Source: Opitutales bacterium
GTDB taxonomy: Bacteria; Verrucomicrobiota; Verrucomicrobiia; Opitutales; JABSRG01
Length of the DNA: 62,797 nucleotides
Assembly: GCA_028280845.1 (NCBI GenBank)
Contig: JANQKZ010000015.1
Span: 1-62,797, forward strand
Reading direction: 5' to 3'
In this document: one piece after another, positions 16,573-25,657 of the stretch
Layout: every line of letters begins with the position of its first letter
How positions within the stretch are numbered: position 1 is the stretch's first letter
Translations under genes and position numbers: made by a program
Notes under the pieces: generated by a model
Told to the model about the DNA's origin: nothing
Seen by the model: only the letters and a program-made list of their open reading frames with translations
The model's database searches: none

Positions 16573-18267
16573 TTATTCTTGGAGTTGAAGCCGATTATAG
16601 GCACTGACGAGCGCCTTGAGGCCAGCTGTTTCGATATTGGAATCAATTCCACAACCGTAGAAGGCCCGGCCATTCTCGTTAGTCAATTGAACATAGGCCG
16701 CTGAGTCGGTAGCAGATCCACCTCCAATAGCGTGTTGGCGGAAATCGGTAAGGTGGAAGTTTTTCCATCCTGCCTTTTCAAGAGCGTGAACGAAGGCGTT
16801 GATGGGACCATTCCCAGTTCCCTCAATCGTCAGAGGCTCGTTTTGGTAAACGACTTCGGCCACGCAGCGGTACTCGGCCCTTTCGCCTCTTTCACTGGCC
16901 CGGTGAACATCCTCTGAAACCAACTCAAGGGGTGTATTATTCTCGAGATAGATCCGTTGAAAAGCGCCGTAGATTTCCTGCGGGGTGAGTTCGCGTTGCA
17001 GGGCATCGGCATGCTGGTTGATGATCTCACCGACTTCCGGGTGCATGGTTTTGGGGAGTTCAAGGCCATATTCTTCGGCTAGAACGTAGGCAACGCCTCC
17101 TTTGCCGCTTTGAGAGTTAATCCGGATAATGGCTTTGTAATTGCGCCCAATATCGCGGGGGTCGATCAGGAGGTAGGGCACTTCCCAAAGAGGCTGAGCC
17201 TGCTGGTTCGTATACCCGGATCGGCGATCCATACCCTTCTTAATGGCATCCTGGTGAGACCCGCTGAAGGCAGTAAAGACCAGGTCCCCGGCGTAAGGGT
17301 GACGCTCCGGGACTTCCATGCGGGTGATGCGCTCATAAATGGAACGGACCGCCGGAAGGTCGCTGAAGTCGAGATCTGGATTTACTCCCTGAGCGTACAG
17401 GTTGAGAGCGACTGTAACGATATCAAGATTACCGGTGCGTTCACCATTTCCGAACAGGGTCCCCTCCACTCGGTCTGCTCCGGCCATGAGACCCAGCATG
17501 GTTGCGGCCGTCCCACATCCCTGGTCATTGTGGGTATGCAGGGAGATGATGGCCGCTTGGCGAGATTTCATATTGCGGCAAAACCATTCTATCTGGTCTG
17601 CATGGACATTGGGAGGGGCCACTTCGACCGTGGCGGGCAGGTTGAGGATAATGGGGTGCTCCGGAGTGGCTTCCCATGTGTGGAGGACGGCCTCGCATAC
17701 CTCGAGACTGTATTCGATCTCGGTGTCCGAAAAACTCTCCGGGGAGTATTGGAAGAGAATCTCGGTTCCCTCATGCTTTTCGGTCAGTTCCTTAACGAGG
17801 GCGGTGCCCTGAATGGCGATGTCTTTGATCTCTTCCCTGGTCAAGCCGAAGGTCACCTTGCGCTGAATGGGGGAGGTCGAGTTATAGAGATGGACAATGG
17901 CTCGAGGAGCGCCTTGGAGGCTTTCGAAGGTCTTGCGAATGAGGTGCTCTCGAGCTTGGACCAGGACCTGGATATAGACGTCGTCGGGGATGCAATTTTC
18001 CTCGATCAGGCGCCGAGTGAATTCGTACTCGGTATCACTGGCGCTGGGGAAACCAACTTCAATCTGTTTGAACCCGATTTGGGTGAGGAGTTTAAAGTAT
18101 TCCAGCTTTTCTTCGACATTCATGGGAATGGCGAGAGCCTGGTTTCCATCCCGGAGGTCAACGCTGCACCAGATGGGTGCTTTATCAATGATCTGGTCCG
18201 GCCAGCAGCGATTCGACAAGGGAATCTGCTGGTAGGGTTGGTATTTAGTGATGGGCGGTCGTTGCAT
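16573..18267 (-). CDS. leuA: 2-isopropylmalate synthase
   Basis: A 564-residue class-II LeuA, the first committed enzyme of leucine biosynthesis, condensing acetyl-CoA with 2-oxoisovalerate. The catalytic barrel begins with APIWCSVDLRDGNQAL (metal and substrate binding) and includes SLHTHNDQGCG, with the HxH metal ligands, and GNGERTGNLD. The C-terminal LeuA dimer/regulatory domain follows near residue 430 (RAEYRCVAEVVYQNEPLTIEGTGNG), so leucine feedback inhibition is expected. Length is normal for the fungal/actinobacterial-like long class. It ends 119 bases from the convergent kinase gene. A possible leucine-rich leader lies 135 bases upstream. Confidence 0.93.
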   Translation of the reverse strand: MQRPPITKYQPYQQIPLSNRCWPDQIIDKAPIWCSVDLRDGNQALAIPMNVEEKLEYFKLLTQIGFKQIEVGFPSASDTEYEFTRRLIEENCIPDDVYIQVLVQAREHLIRKTFESLQGAPRAIVHLYNSTSPIQRKVTFGLTREEIKDIAIQGTALVKELTEKHEGTEILFQYSPESFSDTEIEYSLEVCEAVLHTWEATPEHPIILNLPATVEVAPPNVHADQIEWFCRNMKSRQAAIISLHTHNDQGCGTAATMLGLMAGADRVEGTLFGNGERTGNLDIVTVALNLYAQGVNPDLDFSDLPAVRSIYERITRMEVPERHPYAGDLVFTAFSGSHQDAIKKGMDRRSGYTNQQAQPLWEVPYLLIDPRDIGRNYKAIIRINSQSGKGGVAYVLAEEYGLELPKTMHPEVGEIINQHADALQRELTPQEIYGAFQRIYLENNTPLELVSEDVHRASERGERAEYRCVAEVVYQNEPLTIEGTGNGPINAFVHALEKAGWKNFHLTDFRQHAIGGGSATDSAAYVQLTNENGRAFYGCGIDSNIETAGLKALVSAYNRLQLQE

Positions 18268-18319
18268 GGAAAGAAAATGATATGAAAGGGTGAAAGGATC
18301 TGGGGCAAAACCATTTCTG

Positions 18320-18410
18320 CGGGATTATTCCCGGCGTAGAGCGATGGGCTGAAAACGATTCAGCGGGCACAGCCAAGCCCGCATTCGATGATGCATCTCC
18401 CCTAAGGGAG
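18320..18410 (-). promoter_or_regulatory. Candidate leucine attenuator region upstream of leuA
   Basis: Three hairpins lie between a leucine-rich mini-ORF and leuA: 18397-18410 (CTCCC/GGGAG, spanning the mini-ORF stop), 18363-18382 (GCGGGC/GCCCGC, loop 8) and 18320-18333 (CGGGA/TCCCG, loop 4). The arrangement recalls attenuation, but none of the hairpins is followed by a strong T-run in the direction of transcription, so the terminator is not convincing. Confidence 0.35.
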
Positions 18411-18500
18411 TAGGTAAAGGTGCATGATAGAAAGCAGCCCTGGGTGGGTTTTTCCGAGGGGGCCTGAAACAAAGAGGCAGGATTGCTTTTCTCTAATCAT
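18402..18500 (-). CDS. Possible leucine leader peptide (leuL-like)
   Basis: A 32-codon reading frame starting with ATG at 18500 and ending in TAG at 18402. Its last 11 residues read LLSIMHLYLLP, with five leucine codons (CTG, CTT, CTT, CTA, CTC). It is placed 135 bases upstream of leuA on the same strand, the typical position of an amino-acid leader peptide. No Shine-Dalgarno sequence is visible, which weakens the case, though many genes of this window also lack one. It is too short to support by homology. Confidence 0.35.
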   Translation of the reverse strand: MIREKQSCLFVSGPLGKTHPGLLSIMHLYLLP

Positions 18501-18651
18501 CAGCGATGAAATAATCGAACCACTCACCGTATTGTGATAATGTGCACTCGGGTCAATCCTTCAGTCAGTAATTTTCACTTGAGAAGACGGGGTGGAAATT
18601 TAATTCTCATACCCATGTACCTCAACGACAGAGTAATCGTGAGCTTGCCCT

Positions 18652-18716
18652 GGCGAGTAAATTAGCCCTCTAATCCTTAGCTCAATTGCATGCCATTGCA
18701 GGTAATTAAACTCGCC
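18652..18716 (+). promoter_or_regulatory. Stem-loop immediately upstream of the pseudokinase gene
   Basis: GGCGAGT (18652-18658) followed by AATTA pairs with TAATT and ACTCGCC (18710-18716), giving about 12 base pairs with one internal mismatch. It closes a loop of roughly 38 bases and ends 10 bases before the ATG at 18727. It may be a 5' leader structure controlling translation, or a protein-binding dyad. No known riboswitch class is recognised. Confidence 0.4.
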
Positions 18717-18726
18717 ACCACAAAGA

Positions 18727-21700
18727 ATGTCCATCTTTGACAAATTCCGGGCTCCTGATTCGGAAGAGGATAAGGAGTACTTTAATCCCGGAGAAGTATT
18801 CGGAGAATACAAGATTCTCAAGGTTGTCAGTTATAACATCATCGGGGTGTTGTACGAGGCGGAGCAACGGGTATCCTTACGGACGGTGAGTATTCTTGTG
18901 ATGCCGACAAAGACCTCGGTGGATGCCCGCTATGGCGAGCGTTTCCGGAACCTGGTAAAGCGGATGCAGGATATATCGCATCCGGGGATTCTGAAGCTAT
19001 TGGACGGGGCGATCATCAACCGCCGGTATGTTTTGGTCTATGAACCGCTGGAGGAGCATACCGTGGTTCTTGAGCAATACCCGCAGGAGTTGGCTGCGGG
19101 AAATATTCAATCCTCCGAACACCCTTTCACGCTTCGTGGTCAGCAAGAAGCAGATGCAAAAAAACGCGGGGAAGTCCTTCCCCCGGCCAGCGCGGAGAGT
19201 GACGACGATGCACCGGAATCCCAACCGACGACTTCCCGATTTCCGTTTTTCCGGACCCGCAATCCCCTGGGCATTGGTTCGCGCTCGCGCAACCTGGCGG
19301 TGCCGTATCGGCGGGCAGCCCCGCTGGTTCGGCAGGTTCTGGAGATCCTGAAGTTTATCCACAGCGAGGGGCTGGATCATTTAAGCCTGACCCCGAGTTC
19401 TATTTTGTATATGCCGAACGGCTCGATAAAACTGTTCGGAGTGGGGCTGACCCATTCTCTGGAGAAGGAGCTTTTTGAGCGGATCGTGTCGGCGGGTATT
19501 GTGCCGATTCAAATTGGTCCGCGGAAAATAACGCTGAACACGATCGATATGTTCAGTCCGGAAATCCGGGCTGGGCAGGCTTACCGGGCCAACAGTGATA
19601 TATACGCCATGGGGGTATTGTGTTACTGGTTATTAACGGGAAAGAAGCCGAGCATGGGCAAATACCAAAGCCCGAGGGAATTTGCCCCGGATCTCCCGAA
19701 TGAGTGGGATTTATTTCTCTACAAGTCGCTCGATACCGATCCTAAGGCACGGTATCCGACCGTCGCCAGCCAGCTCTCTGAGTTTATTAACCTGAACCAA
19801 CCGGATAAGAAGCGGGGTGGTGGGTTAAGCTCCAAGTTGGAGCGCATCCCTGTTCCGGAAAGAATCAGGGAGAGGGGGGAAACGGTCGCCCTGATCTGGC
19901 GCTTGTCCATTATTGGCTTTGTAGGCGTGGTCCTGGTTGGTCTGTTGGCGTGGATTGTTCCTAGTGTCCTGATCGAGGATAGTGAAGCGGAACGGCGGGT
20001 AGCTTACCGCGCGCTGGTGGACGGCGTACCCAATCTTACGATGCGCTTTCAGCCAGAGCGGGTACGCCTCGAGTTTGGGGATGGCAGTACTAAATTTATT
20101 ATCCTTGATGGGGCCATCGACTTAAACATTAAGCGGGGTAACCACAAGGTGCGGATCTCCGCGCCGAATCATTTTCAGCGAGAATTTGAACTTGAAATTC
20201 GGGGTGATCCGATAGGCCCTATCGATGTCAGCCTGATCCCTCAATGGGGTAAACTGGAGGTAAGGGGGAATCCCAACACCCGGATCAGAGCGACCAACGA
20301 AGCCGGTCAAGTCACTGAGGTGGGGGTTATTCCGGGAAGTGGAGTCCTTGTGGTGAATGAAGGTGTCTTTGCGGGAATTTATCAAATTGAAGCGGCTTTA
20401 CCTGATTACGAAAGTATCATCCTTGATGATATAGAATTACCTTTCAATGAACCGGTTTCCCTGGAGGTTCCCCTGGATCCTTTGCCTGGGAAGTTGGAGG
20501 TGGTGTCTGTGCCGCCGGGGGCCCCGATATTTATGGATGGGGAGTGGATGGGCGTGACCCCCTTGTCCCTGGAGGGGTTGCCGGTGAATCAGGATGTTCG
20601 ATTCCGGGTGGCAAAGGAAGGATACCGTGAACTGGAGCAGACTTTGAGTCTGCGTCCCAATGCGGATATTGTTTTGGATTTTGGTAGCCTGATTATGAAG
20701 ACCGGGGAGATTCGTCCCGAAGTGAAGTTGAATGGCAATGAACTGACTCCGGAGGAATTCAGTAATCTGGCCTTTTCGGTCGACGGCGTTATCTTTCCAG
20801 GAGATAGCCAGGTGATTGGTCCGGTTGCGGAAGGCACCCATGAACTGGTGATCGAACACCCCGATTATTTTGCTTCCCGGGTGACATTGCGGGTGGGGGA
20901 CGGACGATTCACCCCGGTGAAGGTGAATCTCCTCCCGAAACCCGGGCAGGTTTCTATACGTCTGGATGCTGGGCTTCCTTTCCAATTCGTGGCAAACGGC
21001 AAGGCCTTGCCGCCCATCGACGGAGCAGGGACGACCTTCTCGCTCGATTCGGGAACCGTGTTTGATCTGGAAGTTCGGATAAGGGATCACCTCACGGTGC
21101 GCCGGAAAATTTCAATGGAACCCAATGAGCAAACGGTCTGGGTTGTGACTCCTGAAAAGATCCCGGCCCCAGCCTTTTCCAATGACTACCTGGTACCTTA
21201 TGTCGGACTGGAACTCATCCCTGTCGCTCCTGGATCCTTTATGATGGGGAGCCCCCCCGAGGAAACCGCTCGTTTACCGGTGGAGGGACCCCAGACTCGG
21301 ATGACGATCAGCTACTCCTTCTGGATCGGTCGGTACGAAACCACGCAGAAGGCGTATATGGAAATAATGGGAGACAATCCCAGCGCCTTCCAAAACCCGG
21401 ATCATCCGGTGGAACAGGTTGATTGGAATACAGCGAACGATTTTTGCAAAAAGCTGACGGCAATTGAACATAAAGCGGGGCGTATCCCGGACGGGTATGT
21501 GTATCGTCTGCCAACGGAGGCAGAATGGGAGTTTGCCGCTCGGGCGGGAAGTGAATCCCCTTTTCACTGGGGGTCCACGGCCAATCCGGACCTGGGCAAT
21601 TTCAAGGGGGTGTATCCCCGCGATTTTAACCGTGATCAGGACATTTCCAGCATTTACGGCACGGTGCCGGTGGGGAGCTACGAACCCAACTCCTTAGGCT

Positions 21701-21945
21701 TGTATGACGTCCATGGAAATGTCGAAGAGTGGACGAATGACTATTGGAATGCCCGACTGCCCGGGGGAAACCAGACGGATTATTTCGGACCAAGCCGCCA
21801 TCCCCAGCGTGCCATTCGTGGCGGGGGCTGGGAGGATTCCGCTCAGCGGAGCCGCGCCGCGGACCGGGTAGCTATGCGTCCCGACACAATCAGTGACGGT
21901 CTTGGGTTCAGAATAGTGCTTGCCCCTGAAATTCTGACCCCCTAG
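18727..21945 (+). CDS. Pseudokinase-PEGA-FGE-like transmembrane protein
   Basis: A 1072-residue protein in four parts. Residues 20-350 have the fold pattern of a Ser/Thr kinase but lack the key residues: the HRDLKPSN loop is HLSLTPSS, DFG is replaced by LFGVG, and no VAIK-type lysine is seen. The C-lobe is still recognisable (SPEIRAGQAYRANSDIYAMGV). A hydrophobic helix lies at about 395-417. Residues 430-800 contain PEGA-type beta repeats (KLEVVSVPPGAPIFMDGEW). Residues 820-1065 form an FGE-sulfatase domain (IPVAPGSFMMGSP, YRLPTEAEWEFAARAG, RAIRGGGWEDS), but the catalytic Cys of true formylglycine enzymes is absent (QRSRAADR). It is probably a non-catalytic scaffold spanning the inner membrane, 11 bases ahead of the LolA-like gene. 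Confidence 0.85.
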   Translation: MSIFDKFRAPDSEEDKEYFNPGEVFGEYKILKVVSYNIIGVLYEAEQRVSLRTVSILVMPTKTSVDARYGERFRNLVKRMQDISHPGILKLLDGAIINRRYVLVYEPLEEHTVVLEQYPQELAAGNIQSSEHPFTLRGQQEADAKKRGEVLPPASAESDDDAPESQPTTSRFPFFRTRNPLGIGSRSRNLAVPYRRAAPLVRQVLEILKFIHSEGLDHLSLTPSSILYMPNGSIKLFGVGLTHSLEKELFERIVSAGIVPIQIGPRKITLNTIDMFSPEIRAGQAYRANSDIYAMGVLCYWLLTGKKPSMGKYQSPREFAPDLPNEWDLFLYKSLDTDPKARYPTVASQLSEFINLNQPDKKRGGGLSSKLERIPVPERIRERGETVALIWRLSIIGFVGVVLVGLLAWIVPSVLIEDSEAERRVAYRALVDGVPNLTMRFQPERVRLEFGDGSTKFIILDGAIDLNIKRGNHKVRISAPNHFQREFELEIRGDPIGPIDVSLIPQWGKLEVRGNPNTRIRATNEAGQVTEVGVIPGSGVLVVNEGVFAGIYQIEAALPDYESIILDDIELPFNEPVSLEVPLDPLPGKLEVVSVPPGAPIFMDGEWMGVTPLSLEGLPVNQDVRFRVAKEGYRELEQTLSLRPNADIVLDFGSLIMKTGEIRPEVKLNGNELTPEEFSNLAFSVDGVIFPGDSQVIGPVAEGTHELVIEHPDYFASRVTLRVGDGRFTPVKVNLLPKPGQVSIRLDAGLPFQFVANGKALPPIDGAGTTFSLDSGTVFDLEVRIRDHLTVRRKISMEPNEQTVWVVTPEKIPAPAFSNDYLVPYVGLELIPVAPGSFMMGSPPEETARLPVEGPQTRMTISYSFWIGRYETTQKAYMEIMGDNPSAFQNPDHPVEQVDWNTANDFCKKLTAIEHKAGRIPDGYVYRLPTEAEWEFAARAGSESPFHWGSTANPDLGNFKGVYPRDFNRDQDISSIYGTVPVGSYEPNSLGLYDVHGNVEEWTNDYWNARLPGGNQTDYFGPSRHPQRAIRGGGWEDSAQRSRAADRVAMRPDTISDGLGFRIVLAPEILTP

Positions 21946-21956
21946 GTCCATTTTCC

Positions 21957-22724
21957 ATGCAGATCTGCAATCTAGTCGGCGTCCTTTCTCGTGGTGTTTC
22001 CCTTTTTGGCTTAGTCGTTTTTTTTGTGTTCATACAAGGGGCGAACGCACGGACTCCAGAGGATCAATCCGCTCCTGCATCCCTGGACTTGCCCGAAGTG
22101 ATCCACCGGTATTTCCAGTCTCATGGAGGACGTCATTACGTCGAGGCCATCAACTCCATACAGTTGGAGGGAGTGTTCGAGGTTGGTGCGAATCGGCTCC
22201 CTATCCTGTTAATCAAAAAGCGGCCTAATCTTATCTATATTCGTCTCACGCTGCAGGGGTATTCATTGATCACGAGTTACGACGGGGAAACCGTTTACCG
22301 TATTGCGGAAAACAATATGGGGTTTCATCAGCAACTTCCGCTGAGCGAACAGGAGAAAGCGTCATTTCTTCGAGATTCCAGTTTTCAGTCAGTCTTGGTG
22401 CGCAACAGCAAGGACTATTCCCGTCTATCTTTTAAGGGAGAGACTCAGCACGACGGTAAGACCTGCTATGTGATCCAGGTTACCGAGGGGGAGGAGGTGT
22501 ACACGGTCTACCTGGATGTCGAAACTTTCCGGGAAGTTTCTATCGAGATGGAGTCCGGAGGAACGACATCCACCACGCGCTACAGTGACTATCAGCAAGT
22601 CGGCCAGTTGTGGGTGCCCCATACGGTGATCCAGGGCAGTGGGGAAAGCTTGCAGAAACTGGAGGTATCCACAGCAAGATTAAACGTTGGCGTGTATGAC
22701 TCCTTCTTTAGGCTAGAGCGTTAA
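21957..22724 (+). CDS. LolA-like periplasmic lipid/lipoprotein-binding protein
   Basis: A 255-residue exported protein. The N-terminal hydrophobic segment (GVSLFGLVVFFVFIQGANA) is a signal peptide with probable cleavage after ANA. The mature part has the half-barrel pattern of the LolA/LolB superfamily: a helix (LPEVIHRYFQSHGG), then strands SIQLEGVFEVG, LIYIRLTLQGYSLITSYDGETVYR, TCYVIQVTEGEEVYTVYLD and EVSIEMES. Proteins of this fold carry lipids or lipoproteins across the periplasm. The fit is by strand pattern rather than a diagnostic motif. Its position between the PEGA scaffold and ydbH, with 11- and 20-base gaps, supports a lipid-transport role. Confidence 0.6.
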   Translation: MQICNLVGVLSRGVSLFGLVVFFVFIQGANARTPEDQSAPASLDLPEVIHRYFQSHGGRHYVEAINSIQLEGVFEVGANRLPILLIKKRPNLIYIRLTLQGYSLITSYDGETVYRIAENNMGFHQQLPLSEQEKASFLRDSSFQSVLVRNSKDYSRLSFKGETQHDGKTCYVIQVTEGEEVYTVYLDVETFREVSIEMESGGTTSTTRYSDYQQVGQLWVPHTVIQGSGESLQKLEVSTARLNVGVYDSFFRLER

Positions 22725-22744
22725 ATCGATCACGCATCCGCTAC

Positions 22745-25339
22745 ATGGCCTCTTCTCAGAAAAAGCCGCTGTTATCCTTCGGGGTGAAAGCCTTATTGGT
22801 GGTTCTGGTCCCTGTCCTGGGGGCCTTGCTCCTTGTGGTATGGTTTCTTCCTCAGATCGTTTCTTTCCAACTGAAGGGATTCCTTGAACGCAAGGGAGTG
22901 ATTGCGGAGGAGCTTGAGATCAAATCCATACGACCGTGGATCTTTGAAACGGATTCCGTCAAGTTGTCACACCCAAATTATGGAGCCCAGATCGCCTTTG
23001 ATCGCTTGGAGGTGACTTTTGGGCCTCGGCGGCTGGTGTCGAATCAGCGATTGGACTCGATTACCTTCCAAAAGCCTGTTGTCGACTTTTCTCTCGACAG
23101 GTTTATGGAGAATCAGACCCACTCCGAGGTTATGGACAACGCTGAAACTGCTGGCGCCCGGCTGGGAGTTCCGCTACTGCTTCCCGTTGATGCTTTCACA
23201 GTGAATGATGGGCGTGCTCGACTAGATTGGAGAGGAGAAATGATTGAGCTGGACGGTAGCCTGAACCTTCTTCGGTTGGACCAGACCTTAGGATTGGTTT
23301 CCAGATTCAGTATTCCCGCATGGGAGGTGGAGGGACAAACCCGGGGGGTACTGGACGAAGCCACCTGGCGATTTAGCCATCACTCCCAAGTGCTCTTTCC
23401 CGATCCGCTCCTGGCGATGGATTGGGCTGAGCCAGAGTGGAAACGGTTTCTTCCTCTCGGAGTAGAGCTGCGGCCAGGGGTGACTCAAGTGGAAATACAA
23501 GCGCGGGGTGGGGTAGATACAGGGTATCCCCAGGTCGATGCTTTGGATGCCCTCGTCCTGATGGAATCCGCGACCGTTCAATTTGAAGCCACCTCCTTCA
23601 CCAGTAGCGGGTTAAGTGGAGCGGTGTTCCTCGATCCCGGGGATATTGCATCCGCCCGTTTTTCCATATTTGGAGTGGTGGAGGCGATCTCCCCGGGCGC
23701 AGGGATCGACGTGCTCCCGTTTCCTTTTGAGGCCGACTGGGCTGCGTGTTCCGGAATGGCTGGAGTCCTCGGCCCGTTGCAGGTCCAACATCCCCTTGGG
23801 GCATTAACGGCTACGTTGGATATGACGCTGGATGGTGCTTATCCCCGTGAACTCATTCGTGCCGATCTCAACCTCAGCCAGGGGGAGTTTATTATTCAAC
23901 GGGATGGGCTGGATATTCGGGGACAGTTGCGAAGCGATCTGTCTACCCGCGAGGAGGGAACTGATCGGTGGTCCGGTCGATTCAGGGCAACTGCCAGTTC
24001 AGTAGAAGCGGTTTGTGCAGGCACCTTTGTCGAAGGGGGTGATCTGAATGCGACGATCGATTTACTTCCCATTGGGCTGAACGAAATCCGGGCGGCCCTT
24101 GGATCCGAAGACTATTCGCTCGAAGCTCTGGTCGAGCTGGCTAGATTGGGGTATTGGGATCTACGCGGGGTGATCCAGTCGATATCCAAACCCGGGCTTG
24201 GTGAATTGAAGGCGGTTTCCTTTTCTCTGGATACTCCCAATCCTGCTGATCCCCGTTTAAATCTTAAGGTCGAAGTGGGGGAGGCCGATGTTCAGGGAAA
24301 CCGGGTCCGTGACCTCATGTTGACCGGAAACCTCGGCCTTGACCACGGCTCCGTGAACCTAAACCTGAATCGAAGTCCTGGTGAGAGACTGACGGCCCAG
24401 GCAAATTATAGATCTCTGGAAGACGGTGGCACGGCAATTGAATTTAGCCTGCCGCCCTACCGGTTTGAATCGGACCCCATTGTCGGAGTATTGGTGCCGG
24501 CGTTGGGATCTGGAACACTCACGGGTGAGGTTGAATTAACCGTAGACAGTACCTATCTTTCGCGGGATGAAATTACGGGAAAGGCCATCTTCTCGGGATC
24601 GGACCTGAGTCTTTCCAGTGATACACTGGGTCTGAGCCTGTCGGGGGGAGAGGTCCTGTTAGAACTGAGTCACCTGTTACCTCTCCGCAGTCTTCCGATT
24701 CAGCGCTTTTACGCGGAGCTGATTCAGTTCGGGCAGATTGAGTTGAGAGATGTGGAAACTCTTTTTGAATTACGGAGCCACACCCTGTTGTGGATCCGGA
24801 GTTTCTCGGCCCATGCCTTTGGGGGGAGGGTGGAGGCAAAGGATATTGAAATGGACCTCAACGATTTGGCGGTTGATCTGGATCTGTCCCTGGAAAAGGT
24901 CTCCCTGGAGGAACTGGTCGCTCTATCGGATCAGTTTCCCGGCGAAGCGACCGGTGTAGTAGATGGGCGGATACGAGCCCGCTGGCGGAACAACAGTATC
25001 GAGATCGGGACCAGTTTCCTCGACCTGGCCGCCAGTGGAGACTCGGTGCTGAAACTCAGCCTGGATGGAAAGGAGATTGAACCTGGGGAGCCGGGATATC
25101 TTCTCCTGCAGAATCTGGGGTCTTCTGCCGTGGCTGTAGAAAGCCTTCGCCATGTTCAGGTAGAATATGCGCGCTTAGACCTGTTTAATCCGGGGAATGC
25201 AGATAGTCCCAATCGTCTTCAGCTAAAAGGGATCAGCTTATCGGTTGATCCTATCGCGCCGATCGATTTAACCGTTAATCTTCGTGGTGATGTGAAAGAA
25301 TCGATTGAGCAGTTTATCGACATTGTCCTCAACCGATGA
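22745..25339 (+). CDS. ydbH: YdbH-like AsmA-family intermembrane transport protein
   Basis: An 864-residue protein with an N-terminal membrane anchor (ALLVVLVPVLGALLLVVWFL) followed by a very long run of beta-strands typical of AsmA-like/RBG bridge proteins, with LKLSLDGKE and IDIVLNR near the end. In E. coli, YdbH, TamB and YhdP are redundant bridges moving phospholipid between inner and outer membranes. The assignment rests mainly on context: the next two genes look like YnbE and YdbL, the same trio as in E. coli. The length matches E. coli YdbH (about 880 residues). It lies 20 bases after the LolA-like gene. Confidence 0.8.
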   Translation: MASSQKKPLLSFGVKALLVVLVPVLGALLLVVWFLPQIVSFQLKGFLERKGVIAEELEIKSIRPWIFETDSVKLSHPNYGAQIAFDRLEVTFGPRRLVSNQRLDSITFQKPVVDFSLDRFMENQTHSEVMDNAETAGARLGVPLLLPVDAFTVNDGRARLDWRGEMIELDGSLNLLRLDQTLGLVSRFSIPAWEVEGQTRGVLDEATWRFSHHSQVLFPDPLLAMDWAEPEWKRFLPLGVELRPGVTQVEIQARGGVDTGYPQVDALDALVLMESATVQFEATSFTSSGLSGAVFLDPGDIASARFSIFGVVEAISPGAGIDVLPFPFEADWAACSGMAGVLGPLQVQHPLGALTATLDMTLDGAYPRELIRADLNLSQGEFIIQRDGLDIRGQLRSDLSTREEGTDRWSGRFRATASSVEAVCAGTFVEGGDLNATIDLLPIGLNEIRAALGSEDYSLEALVELARLGYWDLRGVIQSISKPGLGELKAVSFSLDTPNPADPRLNLKVEVGEADVQGNRVRDLMLTGNLGLDHGSVNLNLNRSPGERLTAQANYRSLEDGGTAIEFSLPPYRFESDPIVGVLVPALGSGTLTGEVELTVDSTYLSRDEITGKAIFSGSDLSLSSDTLGLSLSGGEVLLELSHLLPLRSLPIQRFYAELIQFGQIELRDVETLFELRSHTLLWIRSFSAHAFGGRVEAKDIEMDLNDLAVDLDLSLEKVSLEELVALSDQFPGEATGVVDGRIRARWRNNSIEIGTSFLDLAASGDSVLKLSLDGKEIEPGEPGYLLLQNLGSSAVAVESLRHVQVEYARLDLFNPGNADSPNRLQLKGISLSVDPIAPIDLTVNLRGDVKESIEQFIDIVLNR

Positions 25340-25432
25340 AGGGAACTCCGGGAGCTGGGGTGCTTTTAACGTTTTTTTACGCAACTTTTCTTTGCTCCAC
25401 CCGTTCTAATACAATAACTGATTCATGCACAT

Positions 25433-25642
25433 ATGAAGCGATCCCTCACGATACCTTTGACCTGTTCGGTGTTATTCTTGGCGACCCTCTCCGGATGTTT
25501 TACGATTAAGACTGAACATGAAGTGAAACCTATCCAGATCAATGTGGACGTGAATTTAAAGGTGGAGCGCGAACTGGAAGATCTCTTTGGGGATATCGAT
25601 GCTGCCTCTGATACCATCGTGGATCCCGAATCTGAGAATTAA
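25433..25642 (+). CDS. ynbE: YnbE-like small outer-membrane lipoprotein
   Basis: A 69-residue lipoprotein with a lipobox (LATLSGC, Cys22). The mature part contains the YnbE-type strand KPIQINVDVNLKVERELEDLF, followed by an acidic tail. In E. coli YnbE forms intermolecular beta-stacks with the C-terminus of YdbH at the outer membrane, completing the bridge. The conserved short segment after the Cys fits that role. It lies 93 bases after ydbH and 15 bases before the ydbL start. Confidence 0.82.
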   Translation: MKRSLTIPLTCSVLFLATLSGCFTIKTEHEVKPIQINVDVNLKVERELEDLFGDIDAASDTIVDPESEN

Positions 25643-25657
25643 TTGGAGATGATTTCA

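Noticed and set aside
17110-18285. Long plus-strand frame of 391 codons opposite leuA
   Set aside because: It lies entirely antisense to a clear leuA; the frame is a by-product of codon bias in a G/C-rich gene.
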